Shown here: one piece after another, positions 51,525-57,721 of the stretch
How positions within the stretch are numbered: position 1 is the first letter of the stretch
How the letters are laid out: each line of letters begins with the position of its first letter
IMG/VR virus record: IMGVR_UViG_3300023174_000087
Coordinates: 51,202-115,201 of that record
Source: a virus
Strand: one strand, 5' to 3'
Length of the DNA stretch: 64,000 nucleotides
Made by a program: the position numbers and the translations under genes
The notes under the pieces: model-generated
Seen by the model: the letters and a program-made list of their open reading frames with translations, nothing else
Told to the model about the DNA's origin: nothing
The model's database searches: none

Positions 51525-52096
51525 TTGAAATTACCTCAGAAAATTCTATAGATAACATACAGGTTGTAGAAAATGTTTTACTAGAAGAAGAGCACAAAAA
51601 ATTGCTTGATTATGTAGTTAATGTTGAGGGGTGGCAAAAACAGCCTTGGGGTGTGAAGTTTTTTAATTCTGAAAAAGGACTATCTTCGGAGATTTCTGAC
51701 ATATTAGACAAGGCTATTCGAATTGCTTGGCAAAAATGTATAGATAAACATAATGTAAAACTTCGTGTTTTTGAAAAATCAGAAGTTCACTTAGTTAAAT
51801 TTGAAAAAGATTATTTAATGAACAAACATGTAGACACGGCTGGAGATTTTGCAGTTATTTATTATATTAATGATAACTACGATGGAGGAGAAATAAATTT
51901 CCCATGGCATAATTTAACAGTTAAGCCAAAGGCTAATAGTTTTATTTTATTCCCTAGCAACGAGCATTATTTGCATGAAGTGTTAATAAATAGTGCAGAT
52001 AGATACTCATCTCCTTTGTGGTTTAATATTGAAGGCACTCCTTATCGTGGAAATATAAATGAAACAGAAGGAACCGCTAGGACTGTTCAATATTAA
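51521..52096 (+). CDS. Prolyl-4-hydroxylase-like 2OG-Fe(II) oxygenase
   Basis: A 191-residue paralogue: VVENVLLEEEHKKLLD near residue 15, MNKHVDTAGD near 100 (H-x-D), IYYINDNYDGGEINFP near 113, NEHYLHEVLI near 149 (distal His), DRYSSPLWF near 162 (Arg). The region between first helix and HxD differs from its neighbours, which suggests a different substrate. Confidence 0.85.
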   Translation: MIEITSENSIDNIQVVENVLLEEEHKKLLDYVVNVEGWQKQPWGVKFFNSEKGLSSEISDILDKAIRIAWQKCIDKHNVKLRVFEKSEVHLVKFEKDYLMNKHVDTAGDFAVIYYINDNYDGGEINFPWHNLTVKPKANSFILFPSNEHYLHEVLINSADRYSSPLWFNIEGTPYRGNINETEGTARTVQY

Positions 52097-52097
52097 A

Positions 52098-52256
52098 ATG
52101 AAAGATATTATAATGTCAATAATAACAGGTTTTGGATGTGGTGTAGTATTTGCTGCATTCAAATTGCCAGTTCCAGCACCACCAGTTTTTGCGGGAGTCG
52201 CAGGAATTATTGGGTTATGGATTGGTTTTACATTAATAACAAGAATTATATCCTAG
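52098..52256 (+). CDS. XapX-domain membrane protein (52 aa)
   Basis: From the ATG at 52098. Two hydrophobic segments joined by KLPVPAPPVFAGVAGIIGL, the XapX (DUF1427) signature with its P-x-P-A-P-P turn. Small bacterial membrane family of unknown role. Confidence 0.8.
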   Translation: MKDIIMSIITGFGCGVVFAAFKLPVPAPPVFAGVAGIIGLWIGFTLITRIIS

Positions 52257-52266
52257 GAGGAATAAT

Positions 52267-52548
52267 ATGAATACAACACAACTAAAAGCAATGCTTGCAT
52301 CATACGGAAGATCAGTTCTTGGTGCTGCTATTGCTCTTTACGCTTCTGGCGTAACAGATCCAAAAACACTTGCTTATTCATTGCTTGGAGCCATCGTGCC
52401 CGTTGCATTGAGAGCGGTTAACCCTAATGATAAAGCGTTTGGCAAGTTGCCATCTGCTGAAGAAGTAGAGGTAGCCGTAAAGACTGCTAAAGTAGTCAAG
52501 AAAACTGCTAAGAAGACTCCTGCTAAAAAGGCAGCAGCAAAGAAGTAG
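52267..52548 (+). CDS. Small membrane protein with histone-H1-like basic tail
   Basis: A 93-residue protein preceded by AGGAGGAA. Residues 15-50 are hydrophobic and helical; the last 24 residues alternate Lys and Ala with Thr and Pro (KKTAKKTPAKKAAAKK), the composition of linker-histone tails. It may sit in the membrane and bind DNA or cell-wall polymers. It could also be a holin. Ends before a terminator. Confidence 0.55.
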   Translation: MNTTQLKAMLASYGRSVLGAAIALYASGVTDPKTLAYSLLGAIVPVALRAVNPNDKAFGKLPSAEEVEVAVKTAKVVKKTAKKTPAKKAAAKK

Positions 52549-52558
52549 ACCATTAGAT

Positions 52559-52591
52559 TGGCAGGTCTGTTTATTTGACAGGCCTGCTTTT
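52559..52591 (+). terminator. Terminator overlapping the next promoter
   Basis: GCAGGTCTGT (52561-52570) pairs with ACAGGCCTGC (52578-52587) with one G-U, loop of seven, then TTTT. The -35 box TTGACA of the next promoter lies in the loop and 3' arm. Confidence 0.85.
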
Positions 52592-52603
52592 CTATGCTAT
52601 AAT
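52575..52603 (+). promoter_or_regulatory. Consensus sigma70 promoter for Hsp20
   Basis: TTGACA, exactly 17 nt, TATAAT, with TGC before the -10 box. The 5' leader is about 50 nt and contains a GGGGGG run and a GAAAGGGGA ribosome site before the ATG at 52661. Confidence 0.92.
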
Positions 52604-52660
52604 ATTTATACCTGCCCAACAGGGGGGTAAATTAACTTATTCGCTTGAAAGGGGAATAAA

Positions 52661-53065
52661 ATGGTAAAAACAGCACTGGATCTTTTTAATGATCCATTTT
52701 TTAATACCTTCTCAAATCTACAAAAAGTAACAACAACAACAAACTATCCACCTTATAATCAGATCAAACTAAATGATAAAGAGTATATTCTTTCATTTGC
52801 TTTGGCTGGCTTTTCTAAGGATGATGTCTCAGTATCGCTAGATAATCGCAAACTTACAATCAAGGGCGAGAAGCAGGACGCTGAGTTGCCAGAGGGAGCA
52901 GAGTATCTACACAAAGGCATTGCAGCCCGTAAATTTACAGATATCTTCACCCTTCCCGAGTTTGTTGAAGTTGTTGGGGCTGAATTTAAAGACGGTATCC
53001 TAGATATCAAACTTGAAAAGCAGATCCCAGAAGACAAACTTCCAAAATCTATTGAAATTCAGTAG
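52661..53065 (+). CDS. Hsp20-family small heat shock protein
   Basis: A 134-residue protein with an alpha-crystallin domain: YILSFALAGFSKDDVSVSL near residue 42, NRKLTIKGEKQ near 62, and EFKDGILDIKLEKQIP near 107 (the A/G-x-L-x-I/V motif). It prevents aggregation of unfolded proteins without ATP. Hsp20 genes are common in aquatic phages and may help assembly. Its own strong promoter implies high expression. Confidence 0.92.
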   Translation: MVKTALDLFNDPFFNTFSNLQKVTTTTNYPPYNQIKLNDKEYILSFALAGFSKDDVSVSLDNRKLTIKGEKQDAELPEGAEYLHKGIAARKFTDIFTLPEFVEVVGAEFKDGILDIKLEKQIPEDKLPKSIEIQ

Positions 53066-53198
53066 TATAATGGATAACATTCCGCTATAAGACCTTAAGA
53101 AAGTTTTAGCAACGGATGCTCCTTTGAGTGGAGAGTTAGCAGGAGTCGAACCTTCGTGGCTAATAGACCTGAGCAGTCGTCTATAAACTGCTCATTTA
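53066..53198. other. 133-bp non-coding stretch with overlapping hairpins
   Basis: No convincing frame fills this gap between convergent genes. It starts with TATAAT (53066-53071) and holds a TTAGC...GCTAA hairpin whose loop includes GAGTCGAACC, which in reverse resembles a tRNA T arm. It ends in two interleaved inverted repeats (ATAGAC/GTCTAT and GAGCAGT/ACTGCTC). A small RNA or a degraded tRNA-like element is possible. Confidence 0.5.
53171..53198. terminator. Possible terminator between convergent genes
   Basis: GAGCAGT (53171-53177) pairs with ACTGCTC (53187-53193), followed by ATTTATT. It could stop transcripts from the Hsp20 side. The T run is weak. Confidence 0.5.
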
Positions 53199-53888
53199 TT
53201 ATGAATTTCTTTTTATATATACTTCATGAAATCCAAGTTCATTTAATACAATACCGTCAACAGACCAGTTTTTGTTAAAATGTAAAAACTCGTTTACGCT
53301 TTGATATATTCCTACAGACATGTCGTAATGAATAGCATCATAATTTATGTAAGAAGTAAACCCTACAACTCCATTAACATTAACTATTTGATTACAATGT
53401 TTTAATGCATTTCTTATCATAAGCCTTCCTGATATTGCATCAAAAAGAATAAGGTCATATTTCTTATCTAAGGTAAAGAAAATATTTCTTGCATCGCCTT
53501 TTATTATAGTTATATCAGGATGATAAGAGAATTTATTTTTTATGTATTCTTCATGTGTCATTGAACTATCTTTTGGAGCAAGGCCTCCTGGATGTCTAAC
53601 TCCAGCAGCATTATCATATAAATCCATAAGATCTGCACTTTTGGCCTCTGTTGTGTCTATAAACATTTGAGCACTTTCCCCATAAGCAACACCTATTTCT
53701 AAGTACGATACATTTTTATTTAATGTTTTTGCATATTCATATTTTGAATTAAATAGTTTTGCACCGTTTAACTGATTTTGAGATATAGGTATTGCTCGTT
53801 CGATTTGGTCGTCATCGTATACATTTTTTTCGTCATACCCAATAGGCTCCATTATTTCTTTACCAGTGGACCATTTTTTATTTATCAT
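53199..53888 (-). CDS. SAM-dependent methyltransferase
   Basis: A 229-residue minus-strand protein. VSYLEIGVAYGESAQMF near residue 60 is the class I motif I; SADLMDLYDN near 84 carries the acidic residue of motif II; ITIIKGDARN near 126 and YDLILFDAIS near 143 follow in order. It resembles the Methyltransf_24-type group that modifies sugars, peptides or metabolites. It has its own leaderless divergent promoter shared with Dps. Confidence 0.78.
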   Translation of the reverse strand: MINKKWSTGKEIMEPIGYDEKNVYDDDQIERAIPISQNQLNGAKLFNSKYEYAKTLNKNVSYLEIGVAYGESAQMFIDTTEAKSADLMDLYDNAAGVRHPGGLAPKDSSMTHEEYIKNKFSYHPDITIIKGDARNIFFTLDKKYDLILFDAISGRLMIRNALKHCNQIVNVNGVVGFTSYINYDAIHYDMSVGIYQSVNEFLHFNKNWSVDGIVLNELGFHEVYIKRNS

Positions 53889-53895
53889 ACAGACA

Positions 53896-53904
53896 AGTAT
53901 ACCA
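53896..53904 (-). promoter_or_regulatory. Extended -10 box, leaderless start for 53888
   Basis: On the minus strand TGGTATACT ends 7 nt before the ATG at 53888. Confidence 0.6.
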
Positions 53905-53945
53905 TTGACACCCTATAATATAGGCGTATAGCAGTCTAAACCGCA

Positions 53946-53954
53946 TGGTATAAT
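53946..53954 (+). promoter_or_regulatory. Extended -10 box, leaderless start for Dps
   Basis: TGGTATAAT ends 6 nt before the ATG at 53961. Confidence 0.62.
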
Positions 53955-53960
53955 CATTAG

Positions 53961-54410
53961 ATGGAAGAATTAATAAACCTGTTAAAAGTCCTACTGGCAG
54001 ATAACATTACCCTTAAACTTAAGTCTCATGGGTATCACTGGAATGTAGAGGGAGATGATTTTCCTCAGTTTCATGAATTTTTTGGGGATATATATGCAGA
54101 CTACGAACAAGCAACAGACTCATATGCAGAGTTCTTACGTAAACTAGATACTTATGCACCATTTAAACTATCAAGGTTTATTCAACTAAATGAAGTTGGC
54201 GAGCCAGATATAAGTTCTGATCCAGTAGAAATGTCTAAAGATTTGCTTATGGCAAACGATATGGTTTTAACAAAATTAGTTGATGCAGTTGAACTTGCTA
54301 CAAAAAATAGACAACATGCACTTGCAAACTTCTTTGCAGAGCGTATGGACATGCACCAGAAATGGCACTGGATGCTCACTGCAGCCACCAAAGAAGTAGG
54401 TATGGACTAA
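53961..54410 (+). CDS. dps: Dps-like ferritin
   Basis: A 149-residue four-helix protein. KLKSHGYHWNVEGDDFPQFH near residue 20 and FFGDIYADYEQATDSYAEFL near 40 give the Dps ferroxidase pattern (His, Asp, Glu), and MDMHQKWHWMLTAA is the closing helix. Dps stores iron, removes peroxide and shields DNA. Phage Dps may protect the infected cell from iron or oxidative stress, which could also serve the many iron-dependent oxygenases here. Confidence 0.9.
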   Translation: MEELINLLKVLLADNITLKLKSHGYHWNVEGDDFPQFHEFFGDIYADYEQATDSYAEFLRKLDTYAPFKLSRFIQLNEVGEPDISSDPVEMSKDLLMANDMVLTKLVDAVELATKNRQHALANFFAERMDMHQKWHWMLTAATKEVGMD

Positions 54411-55063
54411 TGTCTGATACACCAATGGATGTTTCTTACAATGCAATCGTAACTGATCCAACACCAGCAAACCCTTCATCAAATATTAATCCATCTGTTG
54501 GCATGAAGAAGCCACAATATAGTTTAAATCAATCAAGACCTGCAGGACCTGGAATACATAATAAGCCTGGTGTAAGTATTTGGGCTGGTTCTGCGTTTGG
54601 TAAATCAATTACTGCAGAAGTGGTTGCACCATCAACATATCAAGGGTGCGATTGCATGACTTGTAAAGAAATGAATGTGGATTGTCCAGACTGTCCTGTT
54701 TGTGCTAATCCAATTGCAGAGTCTATGGAAACGAAAGCAGATGCACCAATGCCAGAAAATCCAATAATGCCAACTAACACTTATCAAAAGTGTGAATGCG
54801 AAATGTGCATGGAACAAAACATTCCTTGCTCATCTTGCCCTGAATGTAGCGGGGGATTAGATGCAGAAACTCAAATGGCTATGTATGATTCATCAATTGG
54901 AAAAGCAGATCCATGCTGGGAAGGTTATGTTCAAAGAGGAATGAAACCAGGAGCAGATGGAAAACCAGTACCAAACTGTATACCAGTAGAAAAAACAGAA
55001 TCAATATTGTTTTCAGCAAAAGATTATACAAAACAAACACAAGTAGATAGGTTATTTAGGTAA
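54410..55063 (+). CDS. Cys-rich protein with two CxCxxC repeats
   Basis: From the ATG at 54410 (TAATG overlap) the protein has 217 residues. Two copies of TYQ-x-C-x-C-x-x-C-x(6)-C-x-x-C-P-x-C occur near residues 76-98 and 124-146. The end carries DPCWEGYVQRGMKPGADGK, then VPNCIPVEK, a motif often found in phage structural precursor proteins. N-terminal part is Pro/Asn-rich and disordered. It may bind metal; its role is unknown. Confidence 0.6.
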   Translation: MSDTPMDVSYNAIVTDPTPANPSSNINPSVGMKKPQYSLNQSRPAGPGIHNKPGVSIWAGSAFGKSITAEVVAPSTYQGCDCMTCKEMNVDCPDCPVCANPIAESMETKADAPMPENPIMPTNTYQKCECEMCMEQNIPCSSCPECSGGLDAETQMAMYDSSIGKADPCWEGYVQRGMKPGADGKPVPNCIPVEKTESILFSAKDYTKQTQVDRLFR

Positions 55064-55200
55064 TGCCAAAAAAGAAATCACACGCATTTAATCCAATGCA
55101 AATTAAAGATGGTTGGATTGTTAGACTATATAAAGATGGTCGAATTAAATCTAAAATAGAACCATATTTACCAAAGCATAAGCCATCAACTAAAGCCTAA
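55063..55200 (+). CDS. Small basic protein (45 aa)
   Basis: ATG overlaps the previous stop (TAATG). Basic protein with a KDGWIVRLYKDGRIKSKI core and a Pro/Lys-rich end. Probably coding because of the overlap; function unknown. Confidence 0.5.
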   Translation: MPKKKSHAFNPMQIKDGWIVRLYKDGRIKSKIEPYLPKHKPSTKA

Positions 55201-55203
55201 TTG

Positions 55204-55274
55204 CTTCCAGACATAGACTCGAACTATGATTCACGCCTTCAAAGGGCGTTGTCCTGCCATTGGACGATCTGGAA
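55204..55274 (-). tRNA. tRNA-Gln (TTG)
   Basis: 71 bases on the minus strand: acceptor TTCCAGA/TCTGGAA, anticodon arm ACGCC-CTTTGAA-GGCGT (anticodon TTG), T arm CATAG-TTCGAGT-CTATG, discriminator G as in bacterial tRNA-Gln. Confidence 0.9.
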
Positions 55275-55278
55275 CTAG

Positions 55279-55351
55279 TATCCCCAACGGGATTCGAACC
55301 CGTGTTGCCACCGTGAAAGGGTGGAGTCCTAGGCCTCTAGACCATGGGGAC
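55279..55351 (-). tRNA. tRNA-Glu (TTC)
   Basis: 73 bases: acceptor GTCCCCA/TGGGGAT, anticodon arm CCACC-CTTTCAC-GGTGG (TTC), T arm ACGGG-TTCGAAT-CCCGT. Confidence 0.93.
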
Positions 55352-55352
55352 T

Positions 55353-55426
55353 TGGAGCGAGTGACCAGAATCGAACTGGCACAACCAACTTGGAAGGATG
55401 GTGCACTACCATTATGCAACACTCGC
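55353..55426 (-). tRNA. tRNA-Gly (TCC), CCA encoded
   Basis: Acceptor GCGAGTG/CACTCGC, anticodon loop CTTCCAA (TCC), T arm GCCAG-TTCGATT-CTGGT, then T and an encoded CCA. The anticodon stem has one mismatch. Confidence 0.9.
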
Positions 55427-55430
55427 TTTG

Positions 55431-55503
55431 TACCCCTGGCAAGAATCGAACTTGCGACGCATGGCTTAGAAGTCCATCGTTCTGTCCACTGAACTACAGA
55501 GGT
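55431..55503 (-). tRNA. tRNA-Arg (TCT)
   Basis: 73 bases: acceptor ACCTCTG/CAGGGGT with one G-U, anticodon loop CTTCTAA (TCT), T arm GCAAG-TTCGATT-CTTGC. Reads AGA, a common codon in this AT-rich genome. Confidence 0.9.
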
Positions 55504-55507
55504 TTAG

Positions 55508-55578
55508 TAGGCCTAGAAGGTAATGCTCCTTCTTCTCAGGATTAAAAGTCCTGAGCATCACTTTAATGCTTTAGGCCC
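55508..55578 (-). tRNA. tRNA-Lys (TTT), unusual D and T loops
   Basis: A complete 71-base cloverleaf with acceptor GGGCCTA/TAGGCCT, D arm GCAT-TAAAGTG-ATGC, anticodon arm CAGGA-CTTTTAA-TCCTG (TTT), T arm GAAGG-AGCATTA-CCTTC. All stems pair, yet the T loop lacks TTCGA and the D loop lacks GG, so the normal loop-loop contact cannot form. Confidence 0.7.
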
Positions 55579-55582
55579 ATTG

Positions 55583-55656
55583 TACACCAGGTAGGACTTG
55601 AACCTACGATCTTCAGTATATAAGACTGATGCCTTAACCGACTTGGCTACTGGTGC
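55583..55656 (-). tRNA. tRNA-Ile (TAT)
   Basis: 74 bases: acceptor GCACCAG/CTGGTGT, anticodon arm TCAGT-CTTATAT-ACTGA (TAT, reads AUA), T arm GTAGG-TTCAAGT-CCTAC. AUA is frequent in these genes, so the tRNA likely helps phage translation. Confidence 0.9.
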
Positions 55657-55662
55657 TAGATA

Positions 55663-55800
55663 TTATTTAATTAGTAATCCAAAAAATGTACCTAACAAAA
55701 AAGCACCAATTCCAACTGTCCAATGATAATACTTAAACATATAGTCTTTAATGATTGCATCTTTTACTTCTTGCTCAATATCATCAATATCAATCTTCAT
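55663..55800 (-). CDS. Small membrane protein (45 aa)
   Basis: Acidic N-terminus (MKIDIDDIEQEVKD), one C-terminal membrane segment (VGIGAFLLGTFFGLLI). Overlaps the next upstream gene by 11 bases. Probably cotranscribed with the tRNA cluster. Function unknown. Confidence 0.5.
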   Translation of the reverse strand: MKIDIDDIEQEVKDAIIKDYMFKYYHWTVGIGAFLLGTFFGLLIK

Positions 55801-55885
55801 TTTGATCTACTCCATATGTCATTTGAATATAACAAACAATCCATCCTGCTAAAAATGCAGGTATTAAAAATAATGCATGTACCAT
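55790..55885 (-). CDS. Tiny membrane protein (31 aa)
   Basis: The ATG follows a perfect GGAGG, which makes coding likely. One hydrophobic segment (about residues 3-21) and an acidic end (DQNED). Function unknown. Confidence 0.55.
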   Translation of the reverse strand: MVHALFLIPAFLAGWIVCYIQMTYGVDQNED

Positions 55886-55908
55886 AATTACCTCCAGTCT
55901 ATATAATA

Positions 55909-55937
55909 ATTATACTGAAGTAAATGCTAAAAGTCAA
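55909..55937 (-). promoter_or_regulatory. Sigma70-type promoter on minus strand
   Basis: On the minus strand TTGACT, 17 nt, TATAAT, before the GGAGG-led small gene at 55885; it would also drive the tRNA cluster. The -35 lies in the end of the upstream sulfotransferase gene. Confidence 0.8.
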
Positions 55938-56520
55938 GTTGTCTTTTATATATAGCATAACGAGATTCTTCATATATATTTATTAATTCATCTAAACCAC
56001 TAATGCTATTGTATAAAATATCATAGGAACTCAAATCTTTTGATGTTGGAAATACATACATATTTTTGTTTTGAGCATAATTGAATCTAAGCATTTTTTC
56101 TACTTTTACATCAGGAAATATAAAATCTTCTTTATATCCACAATAATTTAAAAATATACTAAAACTTTTTTTAGGATTTTCAGTTATTTGCTCAAATGTA
56201 AAAGGCACTATGTTTTCAATATTGTCAACCATCAACAACATATATTTTTTAAAATCTTCAATAGATTTGGAGTGATCTATTTGTTCTAAATCTTCTTTAG
56301 AATATTTTTTATCTTGCAACCCCATAGCGATGTCGGATACAATTACATCTTTTGGGTTTCTTAGAACAGAAATAACCACAGAGTTTTCTACTTCTTTGTC
56401 TATTTTCCACCAAGGACTCTTATGTATAATCATTTTTGGGTTTATCACAGCAACATTATTAACTATAAAATTACTGGCAGATCTAGCATAACTTCTAACA
56501 AATAACTGCTTATACGTCAT
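55927..56520 (-). CDS. Sulfotransferase-like protein
   Basis: A 197-residue protein. QLFVRSYARSASNFIVNNV near residue 5 is the phosphosulfate loop, and SVVISVLRNPKDVIVSDIA near 47 the 3'-phosphate loop with Arg. The layout is compact, as in other phage sulfotransferases. It overlaps the next upstream sulfotransferase gene by 11 bases. The two are distant relatives; substrates unknown. Confidence 0.72.
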   Translation of the reverse strand: MTYKQLFVRSYARSASNFIVNNVAVINPKMIIHKSPWWKIDKEVENSVVISVLRNPKDVIVSDIAMGLQDKKYSKEDLEQIDHSKSIEDFKKYMLLMVDNIENIVPFTFEQITENPKKSFSIFLNYCGYKEDFIFPDVKVEKMLRFNYAQNKNMYVFPTSKDLSSYDILYNSISGLDELINIYEESRYAIYKRQLDF

Positions 56521-57082
56521 TTAATATTACACATTTCTTTAAAGCCATACTGTATAAATCATTGCATTCTGAAAGGTCTAAACTAGAAACAATAACTCTT
56601 ACTTCATTGTAATACTTAGATTTTTTAGAACTTTTTAAAAATTTTTGTTTTGGATCGTCTAAAACTATGTCTTTAAGATTATTGTTTTTAACCTCATAAC
56701 CAGTCAGTCTTGATACATACAATATAACTTCTTCAGTGTTTGCCACAATATCGTTAAAATTAATAAAGTTATTTGAATTTTTTAAAATAAAAGAATAAAA
56801 ATCGCAATACTCTTCTATTCTAATTTTAATTAAATCTTCTATAATTAAACTCTCATTAAACTCCATTTGCATAGCAACAATAGATGATATAGAGTCAACA
56901 GGATTTCTTACTAAACTAATTATATGATCATAATTTTTTAGTTTTTCTTTTTCTCCTGGCTTATTTAAATGAGAATAATAAAACATGTTAGAAAAAGCAA
57001 GTGTGAGCATAGATTGTAAATAACTTTTGCCAGATCTAGGATAAGCAATGATTATTGGATTCAAGACAAATCTCTTTTCCAA
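56510..57082 (-). CDS. Sulfotransferase-like protein
   Basis: A 190-residue protein from TTG at 57082 (no nearby ATG; a second TTG lies six codons later). IIIAYPRSGKSYLQSML near residue 10 is a clear 5'-PSB loop (PRSG-x-[ST]), and HIISLVRNPVDSISS near 53 the 3'-phosphate loop. It overlaps the membrane-protein gene upstream by 22 bases and the other sulfotransferase downstream. Confidence 0.78.
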   Translation of the reverse strand: MEKRFVLNPIIIAYPRSGKSYLQSMLTLAFSNMFYYSHLNKPGEKEKLKNYDHIISLVRNPVDSISSIVAMQMEFNESLIIEDLIKIRIEEYCDFYSFILKNSNNFINFNDIVANTEEVILYVSRLTGYEVKNNNLKDIVLDDPKQKFLKSSKKSKYYNEVRVIVSSLDLSECNDLYSMALKKCVILNDV

Positions 57083-57273
57083 TGAAGAAAAGATTTAATA
57101 TACACAGCAGCATAAGCAATAGCCATTGCAATAAAGCCGTACTGATCTGTTGCAAGAGCATATAATATCCAAAGGCATTCATTTGCACAAAGTATAAGCC
57201 ATCCCCATATGGTCTTGCGACCAACAAGGAATATGCCTGAAACGCCTATAACGGCTAGAATCCAGGACCACAT
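57061..57273 (-). CDS. Small membrane protein (70 aa)
   Basis: Two or three hydrophobic segments cover most of the protein; the C-terminus is basic (WKRDLS). Part of the sequence (LILCANECLWILYALATDQYG) is reminiscent of PnuC-like small membrane proteins of actinophages. Function unknown. Confidence 0.6.
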   Translation of the reverse strand: MWSWILAVIGVSGIFLVGRKTIWGWLILCANECLWILYALATDQYGFIAMAIAYAAVYIKSFLHWKRDLS

Positions 57274-57276
57274 AAA

Positions 57277-57402
57277 CTATCCTACATGTAGTGGCATAAC
57301 GGCGTCACAGGGGCACACAATGGCTTCTGGAAGGTCATGTACGGATGTCTCAATAGTAATAACGGTTTTGCATTCTGGACAAGAATAAGAGTTTTTAGTC
57401 AT
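57277..57402 (-). CDS. Zinc-ribbon protein (41 aa)
   Basis: CPEC at residue 8 and CPC at 30 could bind zinc. It has a leaderless divergent promoter shared with the plus-strand gene at 57439. Function unknown. Confidence 0.5.
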   Translation of the reverse strand: MTKNSYSCPECKTVITIETSVHDLPEAIVCPCDAVMPLHVG

Positions 57403-57408
57403 AAGTCA

Positions 57409-57417
57409 ATCATACCA
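57409..57417 (-). promoter_or_regulatory. Extended -10 box, leaderless start for 57402
   Basis: On the minus strand TGGTATGAT ends 6 nt before the ATG at 57402. Confidence 0.5.
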
Positions 57418-57423
57418 TACCTG

Positions 57424-57432
57424 TGCTATGAT
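57424..57432 (+). promoter_or_regulatory. Extended -10 box, leaderless start for 57439
   Basis: TGCTATGAT ends 6 nt before the ATG at 57439. Only 36 bp separate it from the opposite gene. Confidence 0.5.
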
Positions 57433-57438
57433 ATATAA

Positions 57439-57603
57439 ATGGAATGCATACATGAAAATAAAAAACCATATTATTATGGATATTTAAATAGTGATTTTAT
57501 TAAAAATCAATGGGACCAGTCTTCGGCATATGGGGGAACTATTTATTCAACAGATTTGCCTGAGTTTTTTTGTCCTGATTGTTTAGAAGATTTGTTTGAA
57601 TAG
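57439..57603 (+). CDS. Small Cys-containing protein (54 aa)
   Basis: Cys and His near the start (MECIHE) and CPDC near the end suggest a zinc site; the centre is Tyr/Ser-rich. Its 3' part is antisense to the minus-strand gene 57539-57721. Function unknown. Confidence 0.45.
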   Translation: MECIHENKKPYYYGYLNSDFIKNQWDQSSAYGGTIYSTDLPEFFCPDCLEDLFE

Positions 57604-57721
57604 CCAACAACCCATCATTAATAATTTTATTTCTTATTTTTTGCTGCTGTCTTTCAAATTTAGACAAATTTTTTTTATTTGATTTTCTTTTAATATTTTT
57701 TATATGTCTTTTTTGTGTCAT
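57539..57721 (-). CDS. Small very basic protein (60 aa)
   Basis: Lys/Asn/Gln-rich, helical, nucleic-acid-binding in character (MTQKRHIKNIKRKS). The ATG abuts the stop of the gene upstream. Its last 65 bases are antisense to 57439-57603, so one of the two may be shorter or not real. Confidence 0.4.
   Translation of the reverse strand: MTQKRHIKNIKRKSNKKNLSKFERQQQKIRNKIINDGLLAIQTNLLNNQDKKTQANLLNK

Noticed and set aside
53101-53165. Minus-strand tRNA or tmRNA suggested by a GGTTCGACTCC-like T arm
   Set aside because: The T stem has a mismatch and no matching 5' acceptor strand could be found at tRNA or tmRNA distance.
55226-55492. Open frames on both strands across 55226-55492
   Set aside because: The region is fully explained by four minus-strand tRNAs with complete cloverleaves.
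57036-57227. 63-codon minus-strand membrane-like frame
   Set aside because: It overlaps the 57061-57273 gene almost completely in another frame, and that gene has the better start context.
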